From positions 124,001-188,000 of the forward strand of contig SADC01001377.1 in NCBI GenBank assembly GCA_004194705.1: 64,000 nucleotides of DNA. Direction: 5' to 3'. This document shows positions 12,843 to 23,872 of the stretch, in pieces (position 1 is the first letter of the stretch; each line of letters starts with the position of its first letter). The position numbers and the translations under genes are program-made. Source of the DNA: Ditylenchus dipsaci. Taxonomy: Eukaryota; Nematoda; Chromadorea; Rhabditida; Anguinidae. Below the pieces are notes generated by a model, which did no database searches, was not told where the DNA came from, and saw nothing but the letters and a program-made list of their open reading frames with translations.

Positions 12843-14013
12843 CAGTGTTGTTCCGGCGCCGGCGCTAGCGCCGGCGCCGGCGCTGCCCCGGGAAAAAACA
12901 GCGCCGGCGCTGGGCCATTGAAAAATTTGGTCGGCGCCAGCGCTGGCGCCGGCGCTAAAAATTTTCGTCCCGGCGCTGGCCCCGGCGCTGTTTTTGAACG
13001 ATTATGCGCCGGCGCTGTTTCTAAAATTCAACAGCCTAAAATTGAGAAAAACAATTATTCTTAATTTTAAACTAAATTATCAGAACTTTTTTGCTGCAAT
13101 TTCTTTCGTTTCTTTAAATATTTTATTTATTTTCTTTAATTTTTTAGTTTATTTTTGTAACATAACCAGGGTATCATATGCTATTGTTGAAAAAGTAATT
13201 CACACAACTTTTATTTTCACAAGACTAATATGGATTACCCATTTCTTTCATGAATTTCCCTTTCTCTAATAACTTCACCTATATGGACTTATTTCTCAGC
13301 ATAACAAAAATACAGGGTGTTGCGAGAAGTCCACAGGATTTTAAATGGTTATTATTTGTTTTCGAGACCGAATTCCTAATTTCTGTTTCCTTCAACCATT
13401 TTCTCTTGACGGGCAATTCATTTGGTGTATAATGTCAAAAAAAACGGTTTTCGCTTGGTCCCTTTGTGGTCCTGGTCTGTGGGTGGCTCCTAGATGGCTT
13501 AAACCCGAAACAAAAGGGGGACCAAGCGAAAATCATACTTTTGACATTATACATTTAACGAAATTGCCCGTCAAGAGTAAACGATTAGTGAAAACAGAAA
13601 TTCGTTCTAGAAAAAGGTTATAGCCACCTCAAATTCTGCGGATTTTTTAAAACACCCTGTATTTCAAAATTCACTCATCATGAGGAACTAATAGAGCAAA
13701 TATAAACGGTATGCTGCTAATCGATATAGATAGCAAATAATAATTATCACTTTCACTGTAAAAAACATACTGTTGAAAAAAATAGGAATTTTTCATGAAA
13801 TTTACAGCAAAAGCAAAATTAAAAGCCGGCGCCGGCGTCGGCGCTGCCATGAACGCCGGCGCTGGCGCCGGCGCTGGGAATTTTTCAAAAGAGGTCGGCG
13901 CTGGCGCCGGAGCCAAAATTTTCAAGGGAGGCGCTCGGCGCTGGCGCTGGGGCCTTTTCTCTGAAAGGGTCGGCGCCGGCGCTGGCGCCGATCCCGGCGC
14001 TGGAACAACACTG
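12843..14013. mobile_element. hAT-type element with GGCGCTGGCGCC arrays
   Basis: Tips CAGTGTTGTTCCGGCGCC and inverted CAGTGTTGTTCCAGCGCC, with a perfect 8-bp target duplication ATCAAATC (12835-12842, 14014-14021). Both ends carry GC-rich arrays of GGCGCC/GGCGCT units, in sharp contrast to the AT-rich surroundings. The 8-bp duplication and CAGTG tip fit hAT. The Gly/Ala-rich ORFs are array translations. A Tc1-type MITE is nested at 13313-13659. Confidence 0.85.
13313..13659. mobile_element. Tc1/mariner-type MITE (CAGGGTGTT ends)
   Basis: CAGGGTGTTGCGAGAAGTCC at the left and its imperfect inverted copy ending AACACCCTG at the right, flanked by TA (13311-13312, 13660-13661). The interior is a palindrome around 'GGTCCCTTTGTGGTCC'. 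Inserted in the GC-rich hAT-type element. Confidence 0.75.
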
Positions 14014-14515
14014 ATCAAATCGCGCATTTAATTGTGAAAGAAGTCTAATAAAGTTTTTCACAAGACTTACGACGAAAATTCGCCATTGGATGGTTGCAGC
14101 AGAACCCTAAGCTTTGTTTGCAAAATCTCTTGATTGCGGTTACATTTTGCTTGCATAAGGTTACACACTATTGAAAATATGTACAAATCTAACAGCCACC
14201 AATATAGCTAAAAAAATTATTATTATTACCGATATTAAATTATCGAATTAAATTATTATAATTATTGAAATGTACCTTCAAGCAATATAATATTGGTATT
14301 TTTAAAAAAAATTCTGTCAATATTTCACTTTAGCGGTAAGTATTTATACAACCTTACAAAATACAACTGACACCACTATTTCAATAAATAAAAAAAATAC
14401 ATTTGGGTATTTAGCGACCTAAAAATTCCCTACCATAAGAAGGCCACCAGTTACAACACAAAATCATACACGAAAAAATACAATTCAAAACGGGCTTTTT
14501 AGACAGCCATTATAT

Positions 14516-17500
14516 TCATATCTTTGACTTGACCAATTCCTTTAACACTCCTTCTAATTGTAGAGCCTTAGCCATATTCCCTCGGATAGTCAGCTTTTTA
14601 GCCATGAACGCTTGAGTGGGGAAAATTTTCCATTAAACATGTCAACAAAGTCACCCAGTTCCATTTCGAATTGGACATCAGATCCTGGGGAATATTTTCC
14701 TCTCTGTACAGATCCATTGTCATTTTTTAGATCGATGTACAAATCAATGTTCTCTAGGTTGTCTAAATATTAAAAAATAATGAGCAGTCAAGATATGAAA
14801 CCAGAAAAAAACAACCTTTCAGAGCAAATTCATACACTGCACTAATGCTCTTGACATTGCTGGGACTAATGCCTTTCATAATCTGTGCCATAAGTGAGTC
14901 CAACTCAGACGACTTCATTGCCTTGCGACTCTTGGATCTATCTTTGTCCATCTTCACTAAAGAGTTGTAATCCACACCAGGAAGGAAGAAGTCGGGCATC
15001 AGAGGGGCGCCTGAAAATTGATGAGTTTTCTTTTAAGAACACACAAATCCGTTAAAATCTGACCTGGTTGGACAGCATACTGATCAAAATCAGTTACTCC
15101 CTCACTTTTGAGAATATCTTCATCGATGGCAAAGTTTCCAGTATATTGTTTGCTGTTTTTACTCTGAAAAAGTTCCCTTGTTTCTAGGACTCAGCAACTT
15201 TATAATTCTGGCTTAAGAAACAACCACTGGAGAGTTTACTCAAGCATATAATCGAAAAAATTTCTTAGCGCAACTTCACGCTTTCAATTAAATTGCAGAA
15301 ATACTAAAAAATCAATCTATTGAATAGTCGAACGCTTTTTACTAGGCTTGGCAGTTAGGGGTCCGGCGGGAAACGGGAATGGGAATTTGAAAAAAATTGC
15401 TCCTGCGGGAAACGGGAATGGGAATTCCAAAATTTCGGGAATCCCGACGGGAAACGGGAATTTGTAAAATAAGAGAGAAAATCCAAAATTCTGTGATTTT
15501 TTCTTCAAACAAATCAAAACAAACAAATCAATAAAGTCTATTCAGACTTCCCGAAGTCACGCTTGACTCCGGAGTCAAATCGATGACTCCGGAGTCAGCA
15601 TGAGTTCGGAGTCAACCCATTTTGGTCATGCAAAACTACTGTAATCATTTGTTTTGCATTTTTTCATCTTGTTTTCGATCGGGATCCTATTTTTTGAAAA
15701 AATATACTGTGACAGATGTCACAGGAGAAAAGTTATAGTATGTAGAGAGTGATCTTTAATTTTAAAAACCTTCACCGGAACAAACAAGTGGTACTGTCTT
15801 GGTTTTAGAAATGAAAAAAAGCTTGTGCTTACAGTAAGTAGATTCTTAAATTCTCAGCCGTTATGCTGTTGAAGAGGCTCTAGGTAAATTCGTCCCCAAA
15901 ACCGCTAATTCAAAAATTTCGAACAGGTTCGAAATTCGAATCCAATCGGTAGGAAACACAATTTTTTCTTGTTAAAGAGCCATATAGTCTTAGTAAAGCC
16001 GAATGTGGGTAGGAAGAGCATCAGGTAGGTACGGGCGGCGGTAAATTCAGATGTGCTAAAGAGGGTTTGACAGTAGTAAACACCGTTTTCTCGAGTATTT
16101 TTTTGAGTTTTGGTAAAATCGAGATTTGGTAAAATCAATTATTGCCCAATACTCAAGAAATACCATACAAAACCTTCTTTTACTATTATCAAACCATCTT
16201 CAGCATGCCCGAATCAGTCCAAAAAACAGATTTTGGAACATGAAAAATGTAAAAAATTTTTTGCTCCAAGTGGACAACCACTTGGTTTGTTGTACCCAGG
16301 TAGTCGTACCCAGATTGGGGAACTTAGTTAGTGTAGTGGTACACAGGTAGCAACATTTCGGTCTGTGATCCAAGCTATGATTTTTATATGATTTCTACGA
16401 TTCTTACGATCCAACGTCAGTTTTGCTGAATAATCCATGCACCAACAAAACCAAGTAGTCGTTCACTTGGAGTAAAAAATTTTCTACGTTTTTCATCTTA
16501 CAAAACATATTTTCTGGACTAATTCAGGCATGCTGAAGATGGTTTGATAGTGATGAAATGCCGTTTCGTCGAGTATTTTTTGAGTATTGGACAATAATTG
16601 ATTTTACCAAAACTGGTTTTTATCAAAGCTCAAGAAATACCCTACAAAACGGCATTTTAGCACTATCAAACCATCTTCAGCGTGTCCGAATTAGTCCATA
16701 AAATAGGTTTTAAGGTTAAAAAGTAAAAAAAATTAAAATATGTATTGTCTGTTCACCTGACCATGAGGGACCTACTCAAGGTATTGTGGTTGAGGTGGGT
16801 AAAGTCGTAATTTTGGTCCTAACAAACCTGATTTCCCACACAATTCTAAGTTAGAAAAATATTTGCTACTACCAGGATTCGAACCTGCTCGAAATTTTTG
16901 AATTAGCGGTTTTAGGGACGAATTTACCTGGGGACGAATTTACCGGGGACGAATTTACCGTCGCCCGTTGAAGAAGACGTTCCACCAGAAATGACAAGCA
17001 AAATTGCTTAGGATCAAACTTTTTTCGTTTTGACATTAAATAAATTTGAATTTGGATTTCGGGAAAATTTCGGGATTTTTGAAAGTGAACGGGCGGGAAA
17101 CGGGATTTTGAACTTTGAGCCGGTGGGAAACGGGAACGGGAAAGTGATTATTTTCGGGATTCCCAAACCGGGATTCCCGTGGGATTCCCGTCCCGCTACC
17201 AAGCCTACTTTTTACGTCACTGGCACTGATTTTTTGGATGTAATGTTCTACGAGTCTTAGCACTGACGTCCGACGCTAATTTTCGAAAAGCTACGGCGAT
17301 GTTTTTAGTGCTTTTTGGGTGTGGAATTTTCGGAATTTAGTCAAATGCGAATGTCTCGAATGCGAAACGGCCTTTTTCCTAAAAGCAATATTGCTGTCTG
17401 ACAATCCTTTTGAAAAGCGAAATTTTTCAGTTGGCACTGCATAGATGTTAGGATTCGATTGTTATTCTTTTCGACACTGAAAATAGCTCCTTCACTGCCT

Positions 17501-20176
17501 GATATTTAAAAAAATCTTTTCATTCTCGGGGTTTTCTTATCGCTTTCAATTTTTTTGACCAGCGCGTAGCCCAGGAATTCAGCTTTCTAACAAGCCATTA
17601 ATTGAATAAATGAGGTTTCAAAAAGTGACAATTTTTTTGATAAAATTAAACTTTTTTTATTCAGAAAGTGTTTAGAAATGTTTCTCGTACCTTGTCGTGC
17701 AGAAAAAATGAGTTTGGGGGTGATTTTGGGTCACTTTTCAAAAAATCCGAGTATGGGGGATCTAAAGAAGTGCCGACATGTCTTGATAATTACCATCACA
17801 TACCAGCATAGCATATGCAGCATCAGCAACGATTGATGGTTTCCTACAAGCTTCTTTGTTATGCTCTAAAAATTGTATCTTGTTTTGAACGGTTTCAGTC
17901 AATTCAATATGACCTCCGATCATCATCTCCATAGCCGAAGTCCATACACCCGTTTTCGGCCTTAAATATATATGGGAGTTTTTGTTTACGAGGTGAATAG
18001 CACGGGCGACGGTGAATTCATCCTCAACCAATTCATCCTCGGTGAATTCATCCTCGGTGAATTCATCCTCTAGCGAATTCATCCTCCGGTGAATTCATCC
18101 TCGGTGAATTCATCCTCCTTTTGTCTTGACAGGAAATATAGTTGTTATAATTTTTAAACTTAGGTGAAAGGGTTTTGTTCACCCCAAATGGTCCCAAACC
18201 ATCCGAAGCCACCCCAAACCACTCAAAACCACCTTAAACACCCCGAATGGTCTTAAACCATCCAAAACCAACTCAAACCTCTTAAAACAACCTCAAACCA
18301 GCTAAAGTGAATTTAACGCCATAAAATGGCTTTGAATCACACAAGTGCGGCCTTAATCACTTAAAACCCGATTTTAGCATACCAAAAATTTTATGCTTAA
18401 AATTGTTTGATAATACCAAATAATACCAACCACTCAATTTACGAACATTTACCAACCGAACCAAGTGGTCGTCCACTTGGATGAATTTTTTTTACGTTTT
18501 CGCGTCTCGAAACATTTTTTTCACTAGCAACCTCTACATCACCCCTGAGAATCCATGCACCAAACCAAGTGGTCGACCACTTGGATCAAAAAATTTTTAC
18601 GTTTTCGGGTTCCAAATTAATTTTTTGCGCTAATTCGAGCATGCTGAAGATGGTTTGACAGAGGTAAAATTACAGTTTATGAATAAATTTTTGAGTTATT
18701 GGTAATTCTTGATTTATCAAAATCAATCGTTAGCGATAAATCGAAAATTTCTTGATAAAACGTGATTTTACCACTGTCAAACCATCTTCAGCATGCTCTA
18801 ATTAGTGCAGAAATTTTTTTTGGAACTCTAAAAAGTAAAAAAAAATTTGAACCAAGTGGTCGACCACCTGGTTTACGACCACTTGTATAAATTGGGGAGG
18901 GGTTGCTGTCACCGAGGTTACTTGTTCGAGTCCCACTAAGTGTAAACATTTTTTTGCTTACATTTTTAGGCTATCCAGGTGGACACCCACCTGACTAGGA
19001 GTTATATACCAAGGAATTTTGGTTAGGGTGGGCAATTCTTAGGCCCTTGTTTGGTCCCGACATCAATAAGGGTGCTCTCTGAGGGTGCCCCACAAAATGA
19101 GGGTGCTCTCTTAATATATAAAAATCAGGTCTTTAACATATTCTGCCCAGGACAAAAAGGAGGATGAATTCACCGAGGATGAATTAGTTAGAGGATGAAT
19201 TCACCGGAGGATGAATTCACCGAGGATGAATTCACCGAGGATGAATTAGTTAGAGGATGAATTCACCGGAGGATGAATTCACCGAGGATGAATTCACCGA
19301 GGATGAATTGGTTGAGGATGAATTCACCTAGAGCGAATAGCACCTCACCAAAGAGCATTAACAGCAATGTTCATAGGGCGGAGTTCCTCGTGCATTCCTA
19401 ACACGCACATCGACATTCCATACTTGGCCATAGTGTAAGCGAAAATATTATCGGTGATTTCGAATCACACAGTAAAATATTTAAGTGACTCACCAACATG
19501 ATGAGCAAACCACTGAGACTCCATAACCAGAGGTGGACTTAGATTGAGAATGTGCGGGTTCTTCGCTTGCTTCAAGTAGGGAATGCACTTTTGGGACCTG
19601 GAAGAATAACTTTGGTGATAATAATCTTGAATTAAACTTAAAAAGCTTACATCATAAATGTCCCACGGGCGTTCACACCATTCATCAGGTCATATCGCTT
19701 CATAGGAGTCTTCAATAATTAACCTTAAAAATTATGCATAAAGACTAAAAATGAGCTAACCTCCATTGTTCCAGTTAAAGAAATGGCGCTAGCATTGTTT
19801 ATGAGGATATCAATGCCACCTACAATGGACTACCAAAACAAAGGGAATAAAAGTTTAATAAAATTATTACCAAATTTCTTGACTGCCGCCTCAACTGCCT
19901 CAGTGACAGATTGCTCTTCACGGATATCAACCATGCATGGTAGAGCTTTCCCTCCGCCTAATTATGTGAGGGGTCAGAAAATTGGACTGACCATAAGTAA
20001 TAACCTTCTCGACTTCCTCGGCAGCCGTATAAATAGTTCCAGGAAGTTTGGCATGAGCCGTGGTTGTCTTGGCACAAATCACGATGTTGGCTCCATCTTT
20101 GGCAAGCTTCAATGCAATTTCTTTGCCAATGCCTCTGGAGGCACCTGAGATCACCACAGTCTTGAGCTTGAATTTT
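14516..20176 (-). CDS. HSDL2: HSDL2: hydroxysteroid dehydrogenase-like protein 2 (SDR + SCP2)
   Basis: Peroxisomal/mitochondrial short-chain dehydrogenase with a C-terminal sterol-carrier (SCP2) domain. Exons on minus: 20176-20005, 19957-19871, 19819-19761, 19709-19651, 19597-19494, 19439-19349, 17960-17804, 15163-15064, 15010-14816, 14762-14516. Visible motifs: GASRGIG (NAD(P) loop), NNAS, active-site YTMAK (YxxxK), then TGNFAIDEDIL and an SCP2 domain with VDMFNGKFSP. These exons encode about 423 codons against 418 in human, so only the short N-terminal exon is missing; it should lie upstream, perhaps beyond the transposons. The C-terminus is SKI, a weak PTS1-like tripeptide. Three places need one extra base: exon 20005/19957 phase, the acceptor TTTTCG before 19439 (expected TTTTCAG), and a C4 run at about 14611 that otherwise truncates SCP2. 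Introns are about 50 nt except the two that carry transposons. Confidence 0.93.
15343..17207. mobile_element. hAT-type non-autonomous element in HSDL2 intron
   Basis: Tips TAGGCTTGGCAG and inverted CTACCAAGCCTA, with perfect 8-bp target duplication CTTTTTAC (15335-15342, 17208-17215). Subterminal units of GCGGGAAACGGGAATGGGAA occur in both arms. It carries the nested element F8 (15877-16966). No transposase. Confidence 0.88.
15877..16966. mobile_element. Array-TIR element F8 (GGTAAATTCGTCCCC), 9-bp duplication
   Basis: Left tip GCTCTAGGTAAATTCGTCCC, right tip (inverted) GGGCGACGGTAAATTCGTCC. Flanks GTTGAAGAG (15868-15876) and GTTGAAGAA (16967-16975) agree at 8 of 9. Inside the arms sits an inverted tRNA-like B box, GGTTCGAATCC (minus strand, about 16876). 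The core has three copies of a 'CCATCTTCAGCATGC' hairpin module (16195, 16530, 16672), also found in F9. Confidence 0.85.
18004..19334. mobile_element. Array-TIR element F9 (GGTGAATTCATCCTC), 9-bp duplication, in HSDL2 intron
   Basis: Left tip GGGCGACGGTGAATTCATCC, right tip (inverted) GCTCTAGGTGAATTCATCC. Perfect 9-bp target duplication GAATAGCAC (17995-18003, 19335-19343). Arrays at 18010-18112 and 19161-19330. The core repeats CCAAGTGGTCGACCACTTGG hairpins and the CCATCTTCAGCATGC module shared with F8, and an AGCAACCTCTACATCACCCC segment (18533) shared with the fold-back at 41090. No ORF of note. Confidence 0.9.
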
Positions 20177-20761
20177 CTGAAATATAAAAATCAAATTTAT
20201 AATTAAAATTTTGAAAATATGTTTTCTTTTTTACTGAGCAGTTTTTGTGGGAACAACTATGGTAGTTTGAGATCTTGCTAATATGAAGACGTCTTTAAAA
20301 AATTTAAAAAAAAACGCTAAAAATGACTGCCCTGCGATCGGATACAAATTGTGATCGGATACAGCGATCGGATACAATTGCGATCGGATACAGCGATTAG
20401 ATACAACTGCGATCGGATACAGCGATCGGATAAAAAATTAAAAAATATATTTGTTCTACATCCCAGCTTACGACTAGATTTATCCAGCGATGAAAACAAT
20501 GAAACAATTAAGAGTAACGGGAAGAAACGACAATAATTTATAACTGGACCAACAAACAAAAAGAAAACATTCAATATAGGTTAATAAATATAGGTTAATA
20601 ATATTAGCCGGGTCTTCTAGGATATTACTTTCCACAACTTCAGGATTTCCGGCAGTGCCTCTACATTTGATTCAAATTCAACATGAGCCATCTAATAAAT
20701 GAGAACAATTTCATGGAAATCATATTAAAATACGAACAAAAGAAGCAACAAAAAAATGAGC

Positions 20762-20999
20762 TTAAAGGGCTATTGCCGTCTCCGACAACGGTTGTCCCCG
20801 CCAATTCAAATTTTTTCTGAATCATTGAACTTCTGTACTGATTTTTCAACTTGGTTTCTATCACAACTATACCTAAAATTAAATTCTAAGCCTTGTTTTG
20901 TTAGAAACCAAGATAAAAAATCCGTGCAGAAGTTGAATGATTAGGCAAAAAAATTTGAATTGGCGGGGACAATTCAAAACAGGTGGCAATGGCCCTTTA
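20762..20999. mobile_element. TTAA-flanked palindromic MITE (piggyBac-like)
   Basis: TTAAAGGGCTATTGCCGTC at the left and its inverted copy GGCAATGGCCCTTTAA at the right. The body is a long palindrome around 'CCCCGCCAATTCAAA'. A second copy is nested in the pogo-type MITE at 23933-24174. The TTAA edges suggest piggyBac mobilisation; this is inference. Confidence 0.7.
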
Positions 21000-21071
21000 A
21001 GCACGTTCGCAATGAGTGTCGACCTGAGTGTGAGATTTGGGGTGTTTTTAACGCGGGAAGAGCTGTACTTT

Positions 21072-21249
21072 TGTTGTATCGCCCGTTCGAATCTCTTATT
21101 GTCTTGACACGACTACGATTCGTTGTCAGGCCTTTGTGCTCCCGCTGTTGTTATATAATTATTGTTGTGCTTGTAGAATAAAGCTGCCGTTAATTTCCGC
21201 TCTCCGCTCTCGCTCTCTCTGCTCTCTATCCGCCCTTCCAAGTACAACA
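21072..21249 (+). repeat. 5' LTR
   Basis: 178 bp, TGTTGTATC...AGTACAACA. Contains AATAAA at about 21177 as a candidate poly(A) signal. It differs from the 3' LTR by a handful of small indels. Confidence 0.92.
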
Positions 21250-21250
21250 T

Positions 21251-21262
21251 TGGCGCAGTCGC
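21251..21262 (+). promoter_or_regulatory. Primer-binding site
   Basis: TGGCGCAGTCGC begins 2 bp after the 5' LTR. It matches the complement of an animal tRNA-Ser 3' end (…CGACTGCGCCA) over 11 bases, as in the 17.6/297 group of Ty3-like elements (from general knowledge). Confidence 0.75.
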
Positions 21263-21264
21263 TA

Positions 21265-22720
21265 TGGATGTAAAAGAACTTAAAGCTCTGGTGGAAATTC
21301 AGCAAGCCTCAATCGCTCAGCAATCAGCTCAAATGGCTCAAATGTGGCTCTTCTTCAGCAAAACCGTGGTGTGGTGACAATGCACAGCCTGCTCCTCCTG
21401 CTGTCTCAACGTTGCCTCAATTGCCGGACATGGAAATCTTCTCAGCTGATGACAGTGATCCAAGCAAGTTCGAAGACTGGATTGCCCGCTTCAAATTCTC
21501 TCTCGACTGCACAGCTCCGAATATGGTGGATCCCTGCAAGGTGAAGCTCCTCATGACCAAGCTCTCGTCTGAAGCCTTCTCTGAGTACCGCAAAAGCTGC
21601 CTGCCAAGAGATGTTGTGGACTTCAATCTGGACGAAACAGTAAGTGGCCTTTCTAAATTATTTGCTCATTCTCGCTCGCTGTGGTGGATCGCTTCGAATG
21701 CCTCCGTCTGCTGAAAGAAGAAGGAGAGGAATTCCGCCACTACGTCAATCGTCTCAAAGGTCAGCTCCGTCTATTCAAGTTCAGCTCTCTCAAAGAGGAG
21801 AATTTAACTGCCTTCTCCTGCTGCTGGGTCTCAAGTCAAACCAAGATGCTGCTCTCCGAACTCGCCTTCTTCATCGAATCAACGAAAAGGAGAGGCCGTC
21901 AAGTTCGAAGAAGTTGTGGAAGAAGCTGCTGCCTATCTGTCCACAATTGCTGAAGCCAAACATCTGGAAAGAAAGCCCGATTCCTTCGCCATCAATGCCA
22001 TCGCCTTCCAAAGAGAGCGTCAACAACAATTTTCGCCGAAAACCGTGCTCCGCCGCCGTCTGCTGCTACCGCTGTGATCAAATGCATTGGTCCAAAGATT
22101 GTCCGCACGTCAATCACCGCTGCTCCAAGTGCAATAAGCCTGGACATCTGGAACGCCAGTGCCGCCGCTACCAAAACTGCCAGCCAAATGCCGCTAAGAA
22201 GAAGTTCCAGCCTCAGCGCCGAATCAATCTCGTCCAGCTGCCATCTATAATGCTCAATCAAGTCAGTTCCGCTATGCCTTTGCTATCCGCTTCCGTGATG
22301 GTGAATGGGACTGCTATCGACTTCATCCTGGATTCAGGGGCCCAAGTCAATACAATGAATGAGTCTGCTATCGCTGCCGTGGGTCAAATCAAGATAGCTC
22401 CAACTCAGTTCCGTGGTTGCCTGCCGGATGGTTCCAAGTGCAAATTCCTGGGGGAAAGCAATGCTCTCTTCCAAGCCAATGAAGTCTCATCCGTGCAAAG
22501 CTTTGTGGTGGTCAAATCAGGATGTCCTAATCTGCTTGACTGCCTGCGCTCTATGCTCTCAAGTTCATCTCAAAGCGCCTGGACTCTCTGCTGCCTACCG
22601 ATGGTTCTGCTGCTACCTCAAGTGCTGTGGAAATGTTCCAAATTTCCGAAGTTCCTGCTGCCAAAAAACAATGTCCTGATTGGTGCTCTCCAAATCTGCC
22701 AAGACGTTGCCAAATCTCCT
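21265..22720 (+). pseudogene. Decayed gag-protease of the LTR element
   Basis: The start MDVKELKALVEIQQ is 15 bp after the LTR. Gag continues in three alternating frames (segments at 21265-21375, 21412-21670, 21681-21830 and 21900-22060), so several 1-nt shifts have accumulated or been introduced. Near 22070-22180 there are two CCHC knuckles: CYRCDQMHWSKDCP and CSKCNKPGHLERQC. They are followed at 22290-22470 by a retropepsin motif, FILDSGAQVNTM, and a conserved LLD tail. Downstream (22700-23490) are degenerate Ser/Ala/Pro-rich repeats with no RT. Confidence 0.85.
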
Positions 22721-23495
22721 GCCGCTGCTACTATGTCGCCTGGACATACGCCAAATTCAGCCTCTTTTGCCGCTGCCGTGACGTCTCCCGGATGTCTGCT
22801 GGATTCCGCCGCTTCCGCCGCTAAGATACCTTGCAAAGATCTGCTGAAATCCGCTGCTCCTTCCCCGCTAAGATGCTCGCAAACATCTCCGAAAATCCGA
22901 TGCTCCTTCCGCTGCCAAGGTGCCTGCCGAACTTCTACCAAATCTGCTGCTGCTGTCAAGATGTCGCCGAAACATCCGCTGAATACTGCTGCTTCCGATG
23001 CTACTGCTACTCCTGCCGCTGCTATGGTGCCAATTAAGCCTCTGCTCCGAAATTGTCCAAGCCTCAGGAAACAAATCGCCTGGATTCCGCTGGACCGCAA
23101 AATGGTATCAATCTCTCTCTCAAAGATGAAGGGAAGGAAATGGACACGCCACTCAAGGATTCTTGCTGTGCCTCCGTAATGTCCTCAATGCGCCTTCCTG
23201 ATGTCCGAATTCCTGATGAATGCCGAATCACTGCTGAATACCTCTGGGATCTGTGCCTCATGGATGGACATGCCTTTGTCTACATGTGCTGCTCTGCCTT
23301 GTCTGTCTGCTGCCCTCTCAACTGCTGGCTGCCTTTCTATTGGAAGCTTTCCAAATTCCGCCCAAGTCCAAATCTGCTGCCGCTCTTCTCTCAGTACCTG
23401 TGCTGCTTTGGATGCTGTGGTGGTGGACTCTCCGTGCTCAACAAGGATTCAAAAAGATTGGACTCCAGCACCTCTCCCGCTAGACTCTTTTGACC

Positions 23496-23504
23496 GAGGG
23501 AAGG
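23496..23504 (+). promoter_or_regulatory. Polypurine tract
   Basis: GAGGGAAGG lies directly before the 3' LTR, where plus-strand priming is expected. Confidence 0.8.
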
Positions 23505-23683
23505 TGTTGTATCGCCCGTCGAATCTCTTATTGTCTTGACACGACTACGATTCGTTGTCAGGGCCTTTGTTGCTCCGCTGTGTGTTAATAATTATTGTTG
23601 TGCTTGTAGAATAAAGCTGCCGTTAATTTCCGCTCTCCGCTCTCGCTCTCTCTGCTCTCTATCCGCCCTTCCAAGTTACAACA
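23505..23683 (+). repeat. 3' LTR
   Basis: 179 bp, aligned end to end with the 5' LTR. It ends CCAAGTTACAACA before the target duplication ACTTT. Confidence 0.92.
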
Positions 23684-23872
23684 ACTTTTCTTTCTTGACC
23701 AAAACTTTTTTTTCTGTTGATGTCGACACTCACGCTTGGGTCGACACTTTTATGTGAACGTACCTTTAAAAAGAGAGCTCACGTAAATGCAAACAAATAA
23801 TATGAGAGCTTTTTGATTAAGGAAAATCGAGTAAAAAAAGAGTTGTGATACAAAATTAATTACAGTCGACTC

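Larger units (their letters stand above)
21072..23683 (+). mobile_element. Non-autonomous LTR retrotransposon (gag-protease only)
   Basis: Two near-identical LTRs (21072-21249 and 23505-23683) start TGTTGTATCGCCCG and end CAACA. A perfect 5-bp target duplication, ACTTT, flanks them (21067-21071, 23684-23688). PBS and polypurine tract are in place. The 2.25-kb interior encodes Gag and an aspartic-protease motif but no reverse transcriptase, RNase H or integrase. Its length fits a TR-GAG/LARD-like element. The interior is GC-richer than its surroundings. Confidence 0.92.

Noticed and set aside
12831..14031. Gly/Ala- and Pro/Ala-rich ORFs
   Set aside because: Direct translation of GGCGCC arrays in a hAT-type element; open in several frames.
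18003..19334. Regular repeats that could pass for a CRISPR array
   Set aside because: Units are contiguous without unique spacers and occur as inverted pairs at element ends; the genome is eukaryotic.
20627..20692. MAHVEFESNVEALPEILKLW as the first HSDL2 exon
   Set aside because: The donor phase does not fit the acceptor at 20176, and the sequence does not resemble HSDL2 N-termini.
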